This document shows positions 6,974 to 10,190 of a stretch of 10,190 nucleotides of DNA, one piece after another. The number at the start of each line of letters is the position of its first letter. Within the stretch, counting starts at the first letter, position 1. The stretch is from Ochromonadaceae sp. CCMP2298 (taxonomy: Eukaryota > Sar > Synurophyceae > Ochromonadales > Ochromonadaceae). The DNA lies in NCBI GenBank assembly GCA_026770595.1, contig MU634786.1:1-10190 (forward strand), given 5' to 3'. Below the pieces are notes generated by a model, which ran no database searches, was not told the DNA's origin, and saw only the letters and a program-made list of their open reading frames with translations. Made by a program: the position numbers and the translations under genes.

Positions 6974-7092
6974 CACGCCTAGTACGCACCCTTGGGGGCT
7001 GGATCCATCCACTGGTCTCCAGCCGTCCATCTGCCCCTGTTCCTGTAATATAATCACAATCTACTCCGGACCTCTCCGTTGAGCACTACACT
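6974..7092. repeat. Left copy of the 106-bp direct repeat
   Basis: 6987-7092 matches 8367-8472 at 103 of 106 positions without gaps; the three differences are single-base changes at 6999, 7037 and 7057. A further 13 bp, CACGCCTAGTACG (6974-6986), matches 8344-8356, with a 10-base insertion in the right copy. Identity stops sharply after GAGCACTACACT. Confidence 0.95.
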
Positions 7093-7180
7093 GGTGGATT
7101 CGTCTGGGGCTACTTTTTTCTTCCTCCTGTATCGCTTCGCGGCTGTGGCGGTTCATGGCCCTACCAGCTCCCACTGCAGC

Positions 7181-7207
7181 CTAACAACCCAAATTCTTTG
7201 CCCACAG
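7181..7207 (+). other. Probable branch point and 3' splice site before the coiled-coil ORF
   Basis: CTAAC at 7181-7185, a strong branch-point consensus, is followed by a pyrimidine-rich stretch and CCCACAG with AG at 7206-7207, six bases before the ATG at 7213. This suggests a 5'-UTR intron or a missing upstream coding exon. The donor was not located. Confidence 0.5.
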
Positions 7208-7212
7208 TGATC

Positions 7213-7845
7213 ATGCAGATTCCCCCACCGTTAACCCGGGAGGACCTGCTAGTGATAGTCGCGCGCCAAGCGGTAGAGATGGCAGCGCTGCAGACTGCCC
7301 TTTTCTCCGAGCGCCAGGCAAATATGGAGGCCATGGAGATATACGGACGGGAGTGGGAGACGCACCAGCAGGCGCGGGAGGAATACTGGCAGACCCAGAT
7401 GGGATTGCTACAGGCACGCCTCCAGAGCGTAATGGACGCTGCAGCACAGCGCAACGAGCACCAGCAGGACGAGCTAGAGGAGCTCGCAGAGGAGGCCGAC
7501 TGGCGCAAGCAAGAGCTCAGGAGACTCCGTGGAGTCGCAGAGGAGAGCGACGACAGCGGCGCCGAGGAGGAGAGCTACGACAGAGGCGCCGAGGACCAGA
7601 CAGTGCCGCTGGAACATATAGCGCCGCGATCGCCGGCAAGGGGCCTAGTTCTGAACGGTAACTTGTTCTCTGGGAGCATGTTTACAGCACAAGCTCTCTC
7701 AGAATTTGCCCTGCAACAGCAGGAGCTAGAGCAGAGGCGAGCGCAAGCCAATAAGGAGCAGGAGGCAGAGCACCAGTGGCTGGCACCGGACCCGCGCCAC
7801 CAGAGGGACTCTGAGGAGGAGTACAGCTCTGAGGAGGAGTTCTAA
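7213..7845 (+). CDS. Coiled-coil acidic protein, no recognised family
   Basis: The ORF gives 210 residues from the first ATG; the frame is open upstream to 7054 without another ATG. Residues 11-106 are a long Glu/Gln/Ala/Leu-rich helix expected to form a coiled coil. Residues 109-129 are acidic and Ser-rich (EESDDSGAEEE), 130-155 are a less charged segment, 156-186 form a second short helical stretch (ALQQQELEQRRAQANKEQ), and the end is SEEEYSSEEEF, typical casein-kinase-2-like phosphorylation context. There is no signal peptide, zinc knuckle or enzyme motif. It sits between the two 106-bp direct repeats, so it could be the only protein of a mobile cassette (a Gag-like structural protein is possible but unproven) or a host gene. 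GC-rich codon use resembles the neighbours. Confidence 0.6.
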   Translation: MQIPPPLTREDLLVIVARQAVEMAALQTALFSERQANMEAMEIYGREWETHQQAREEYWQTQMGLLQARLQSVMDAAAQRNEHQQDELEELAEEADWRKQELRRLRGVAEESDDSGAEEESYDRGAEDQTVPLEHIAPRSPARGLVLNGNLFSGSMFTAQALSEFALQQQELEQRRAQANKEQEAEHQWLAPDPRHQRDSEEEYSSEEEF

Positions 7846-7892
7846 GGAGCAGCACTGCCGCTGTATATTCAGCCTCTGCGGCCACCGCCGAC

Positions 7893-8118
7893 GGAGACAA
7901 GTCCTGCTGAACGCAGGCCGTGCTCTCGCACATACCCCCACCACGGAGGTGGGGAGACAAGTCCTGCTGAACGCAGGCCGTGCTCTCGCACGTACCCCCA
8001 TCACGGAGGTGGGGAGACAAGTCCTGCTGAACGCAGGCCGTGCTCTCGCACGCACCTCACTGGGGCATACCCGACGAGAGGCAAGCCCTGCCGGATGTAG
8101 GCCGTGTTACGGCACGCG
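7893..8118. repeat. 60-bp tandem array with hairpin-forming units
   Basis: Three units with an exact 60-bp period start at 7893, 7953 and 8013 (GGAGACAAGTCCTGCTGAAC core), followed by a diverged fourth at about 8075. The core can form CCTGC-TGAAC-GCAGG and GTGC-TCTC-GCAC; the joining segment can form CCCCACC-ACGGA-GGTGGGG. The second joining segment reads CCCCATC, which keeps pairing through a G-U wobble; the fourth unit reads CCTGC...GTAGG, also a wobble. The array starts 48 bp after the stop of the coiled-coil ORF, so it may belong to its 3' UTR. It has no unique spacers and is not a CRISPR. Confidence 0.9.
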
Positions 8119-8123
8119 AACTC

Positions 8124-8144
8124 GGCGATTCCTGAGAATCAGCC
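8124..8144 (+). other. Short stem-loop after the 60-bp array
   Basis: GGCGATTC, loop CTGA, then GAATCAGCC form an 8-bp stem with one bulged A. It could end or stabilise a transcript that carries the array. No run of T follows directly, so a terminator is not claimed. Confidence 0.5.
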
Positions 8145-8232
8145 CTGCTGTAGAGCACCGCCAGAAGACTGAGGGCAGACAGCAGCAGCGGGAGAGGTTA
8201 CTTCATTCTTTTACTTTTTCTCTTCGTTCTTT

Positions 8233-8253
8233 ACAATGTTTATATAGCATTGT
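8233..8253 (+). other. AT-rich inverted repeat
   Basis: ACAATG (8233-8238) and CATTGT (8248-8253) pair perfectly around a 9-base loop TTTATATAG that contains a TATA-like string. Chance is possible at this length. Confidence 0.35.
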
Positions 8254-8343
8254 TGCGGTGGGGGAAAGGGTTAGGTAGATTTTAGTTCGGACCTGGAAAA
8301 TAGGGGGGTTTTAGTGAGGGGGGGTTGGTGTAGTGATGTAACG

Positions 8344-8472
8344 CACGCCTAGTACGTACTCTGGGGCACCCTTGGGGGATGGATCCATCCACTGGTCTCC
8401 AGCCGTCCATCTGCCCTTGTTCCTGTAATATAATCATAATCTACTCCGGACCTCTCCGTTGAGCACTACACT
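8344..8472. repeat. Right copy of the direct repeat
   Basis: Matches the left copy from CACGCCTAGTACG, with 10 extra bases (8357-8366), then 106 colinear positions ending at GAGCACTACACT. It lies 170 bp before the ATG of the phytanoyl-CoA dioxygenase-like gene, in what should be that gene's promoter or 5' UTR. Confidence 0.95.
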
Positions 8473-8505
8473 TTCACGGAGAATTCTTTTCTGTGGTGAA
8501 AAAGT

Positions 8506-8618
8506 GGAAGGAGCTCTCGCAGCTCAGCGTGCCAGCGTTGTGCGGGCTGCAGAGCTGAAGAAAGGAAGGAGAGCTCTCAGAAGCTCAGCAGTGGTGCGGC
8601 TGTAGAGGGTTCTGTTTC
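8506..8618 (+). repeat. Imperfect 58-bp tandem duplication in the leader of the dioxygenase gene
   Basis: A unit starting GGAAGGAGCTCTCGCAGCTC at 8506 is followed at 8564 by GGAAGGAGAGCTCTCAGAAG with small gaps; both continue into GTGCGGGCTGCAGAG or GTGCGGCTGTAGAG. It lies in the leader 25-137 bp before ATG 8643 and contains no upstream ATG. Confidence 0.6.
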
Positions 8619-8642
8619 TGGGAAGGCGAGGCCCTGGGGAGC

Positions 8643-9656
8643 ATGATCGCCTTCCAGCTGGAGGACGCAGTACCCCTGCACCCGCTGCTGCGCCTAGTGC
8701 CCACGAAGATCTTCTGCGTGCTCGAGCGACGCGATGTGGCTGCGCAGCTGCGGCCCTTCCGGCGCATCGACGCCTACCGAGTGGCCTCAGCAGCGCAGCA
8801 GAGGCTCCTGTGCCCGGGAGAAGCGCGGGAGCCTGCTGTCAGCAGCGCGTTCCTGAAGAACATGCGACTGCACGGCCTGTGCGTTCTGAGAGAACAGGTC
8901 AGCGAGCGCAGCCGCCTCTCCGCGCTGGCCGCCATCCAGCCCTTCGCGCGTCGGCTGATCTCCCTGTGGGACCCGCTGGACGACGAATTCGTGCACGCGG
9001 GCCTGGAGCAGCTGGGCATAGCGCGCCTGCCCCGCATCGGCCGCGGCAAGCACAACGTGCACTTCGACGCCGACTGCTCTGCGCACGCGGCGCTGGCTGT
9101 ACTGGCAGGGGAGGCGTTCTTCGCGCAGTGCCTGGGCCGCTACATGGGCAGGAGGTGCGTGCTGAGGGAGACGGGCATTTCTCTCACCAGACCTAGGGCG
9201 GGGCCGGACAGCGGGTCAGGGGAGGGCGAGGATGGGGAGAGTGGGAGCGGGAGTGGGAGTGAGAGTGGGGGCGAGAGTGGGGGCGAGAGTGGGGGCGAGA
9301 GTGGGGCAGGGGGGGTGGAGGCGCGTGTGGCATCTGGGCATCTGGGCGAGGGCATGGAGTGGCACAGCGACGGGCCAGAGGGGGAGGCCACCGTGCTACT
9401 GGCTCTTCAGGACCTGACACACAAACAGGGTGCGCTCAGCCTGGTCCCAGGTTCCCACCAGGCCTACCTTGCGGGCGTGGGGCACAGCGAGGAGGTGCTG
9501 GCGAGGAGGGGGCGTGGGCTGCGGGAGGAGGGGGTGCGGTACTGCTACAGGGGCGGGCAGCCTGTGCTCTTCGACGCGCGCACTCTGCACTGCGTCTCGC
9601 CCAACAGATCCAGCCAGTGGAGGTGCGTGTGCTGGTTCATATATGACTCCAGCTAG
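8643..9656 (+). CDS. Phytanoyl-CoA dioxygenase-like 2OG-Fe(II) oxygenase
   Basis: The gene is a single exon of 337 residues; ATG 8643 has A at -3. The C-terminal half carries the PhyH signature: H241-S-D243 (EWHSDGPEGEA) for Fe(II), then LALQDLTHKQGALSLVPGSH (254-272 region), distal H316, N321 and R327 (LHCVSPN...WR) for iron and 2-oxoglutarate. Family members hydroxylate lipids or small molecules with O2 and 2-oxoglutarate; the substrate here is unknown. The N-terminal 180 residues are helical and unassigned, with GKHNVHFDAD and a block at 146-171 that looks like the usual PhyH front part. Residues 186-224 are a Gly/Ser/Glu repeat directly before the catalytic HSD. No signal peptide, membrane span or PTS2-like leader is visible, and the end is not SKL, so peroxisomal targeting is unsupported. 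It is the second 2OG-Fe(II) enzyme in the window but from a different family. Confidence 0.85.
   Translation: MIAFQLEDAVPLHPLLRLVPTKIFCVLERRDVAAQLRPFRRIDAYRVASAAQQRLLCPGEAREPAVSSAFLKNMRLHGLCVLREQVSERSRLSALAAIQPFARRLISLWDPLDDEFVHAGLEQLGIARLPRIGRGKHNVHFDADCSAHAALAVLAGEAFFAQCLGRYMGRRCVLRETGISLTRPRAGPDSGSGEGEDGESGSGSGSESGGESGGESGGESGAGGVEARVASGHLGEGMEWHSDGPEGEATVLLALQDLTHKQGALSLVPGSHQAYLAGVGHSEEVLARRGRGLREEGVRYCYRGGQPVLFDARTLHCVSPNRSSQWRCVCWFIYDSS
9226..9315 (+). repeat. In-frame Gly-Ser-Glu repeat inside the dioxygenase
   Basis: GGGAGTGGGAGCG-type 6-bp units turn into four 12-bp GAGAGTGGGGGC units encoding SGGESGGESGGESG. They expand the loop that precedes the first catalytic strand. Confidence 0.85.
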
Positions 9657-10190
9657 ACTGCTGGGTTGTTGGCGCTACACTGCCGTTATATTCTATATAC
9701 AAACCATATATATGTACATAAAAGTCAACTAACGAGCCCAAGTCGCAGAAAATGTGCCCAGCGCTGCTCCAGCTGCACCACTCTCCCGCACAGCGTATGG
9801 TTTGACTCACGAGATGTGTAAATTGAAGAGATTATGTGTTAGAGACAGATGATTTCCATGGACTGTATTCGAGGCGAACCCTGGGAACCCTTTTGGCTTC
9901 ACCCGCGCGGGGGGGGCGAAGGAATTACGTTTTTCGAGTCGGGGGGTTCAGACACAGGAAAAGCTGGAAAAAGGCCGAAAAATGGCGTTTTCTTATCGCT
10001 GTTAATGAACAGAATGGGACCATAGACTGGGACCATAGACCCTATATATTCCAGCTACATCGTAGGGCTTGCATCCCCACCTAGTGATCATGCTTTCGAA
10101 ATGTTATAAAATACGAATAAAAGGCCGGTCAGCTCTGCACCCGCATACGCTCTTCTCTCCCCTGTCCCCTGCCCCCTGCCCTCTCCCCTG
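9657..10190. other. Spacer at the right edge, no supported gene
   Basis: It begins with an AT-rich stretch (TATATATGTACATAAAA) that is probably the 3' UTR of the dioxygenase. GGGACCATAGACT and GGGACCATAGACC form a 13-bp tandem pair at 10017-10042. The open frame across 9836-10084 has no ATG start and no recognisable content. TTATAAAATA (10104-10113) could be a TATA box for a gene to the right, and AATAAA nearby (10116-10121) could be a poly(A) signal; I cannot decide. The window ends in a C/T-rich repeat (10150-10190) like the one at its start. Confidence 0.5.

Larger units (their letters stand above)
6974..8472. mobile_element. Candidate non-autonomous cassette bracketed by direct repeats
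   Basis: Two nearly identical direct repeats enclose about 1.25 kb containing one ORF and a tandem array but no reverse transcriptase, integrase or transposase. The size fits a TRIM- or LARD-like LTR derivative, and a G-rich purine run (GAGGGGGGG at about 8315-8323) lies shortly before the right repeat where a polypurine tract would be. Against this, the repeats lack clear TG...CA ends, no primer-binding site is evident, and I find no target-site duplication. A segmental duplication of a promoter is the main alternative. Confidence 0.4.

Noticed and set aside
7682-8055. Minus-strand ORFs with 20-residue repeats (ARPAFSRTCLPTS type)
   Set aside because: They are translations of the 60-bp tandem array, which keeps any frame open because 60 is divisible by three; no other coding sign.
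7893-8118. Regularly spaced repeats resembling a CRISPR array
   Set aside because: Units are contiguous 60-bp tandem repeats; the joining segments are themselves near-identical, so there are no unique spacers, and the genome is eukaryotic.
7893-8118. Hammerhead ribozyme or retrozyme, and tRNA-like elements in the array
   Set aside because: I see no CUGANGA plus GAAA hammerhead core and no GTTCRA box or acceptor stem, although the size of the cassette invites the idea.
6974-8472. Firm call of an LTR retrotransposon
   Set aside because: No TG...CA termini, primer-binding site, target-site duplication or reverse transcriptase could be found; kept as a candidate cassette only.
9836-10084. Small ORF at the right edge
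   Set aside because: It starts with GTG, not ATG, has no recognisable motif, and lies in AT-rich spacer.

Overview
The window is nuclear DNA of a eukaryotic microalga, most likely one with a red-alga-derived secondary plastid (stramenopile such as a pelagophyte, or haptophyte). The basis is GT-AG introns, GC-rich coding against AT-richer spacers full of simple repeats, genes on both strands without operon spacing, and one protein that starts with a signal peptide followed by an AFRAP motif, the ASAFAP-type bipartite plastid-import signal. I cannot name the species. All stop codons used by the intact genes are ordinary (TAG, TGA, TAA).

Layout. 1-1505 (+): the 3' part of a three-exon (in window) gene for a protein with degenerate EF-hands. 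Its two complete introns (403-589 and 795-954) are homologous to each other, which is the signature of introners, and the second is flanked by a 17-bp copy of exon sequence. 1506-1977: simple-repeat spacer, including a CTG-rich tract. 1978-2499 (-): small plastid-targeted membrane protein of unknown function. 2500-2811: divergent promoter region with an imperfect palindrome. 2812-5046 (+): large single-exon protein combining ankyrin repeats, a RING-like cysteine/histidine cluster and a C-terminal 2-oxoglutarate/Fe(II) oxygenase; its last 41 bp are repeated 334 bp downstream. 5592-6897 (-): FAD-dependent aromatic-ring monooxygenase gene that keeps plausible introns but carries a nonsense codon and two frameshifts, so it reads as a recent pseudogene. 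6974-8472: a 1.5-kb stretch bracketed by 106-bp direct repeats (103/106 identical) that holds a coiled-coil acidic ORF and a 60-bp tandem array with hairpin potential. 8643-9656 (+): phytanoyl-CoA dioxygenase-type 2OG/Fe(II) oxygenase, whose upstream region contains the right-hand direct repeat. 9657-10190: no convincing gene.

There is no operon-type cooperation. The recurring theme is sequence gain bracketed by direct repeats (intron 2, the oxygenase 3' end, the 1.5-kb cassette) and low-complexity expansions inside both introns and oxygenase loops. Two oxygenases of the 2OG/Fe(II) superfamily and one flavin monooxygenase share the window; nothing in the sequence shows that they act in one pathway.
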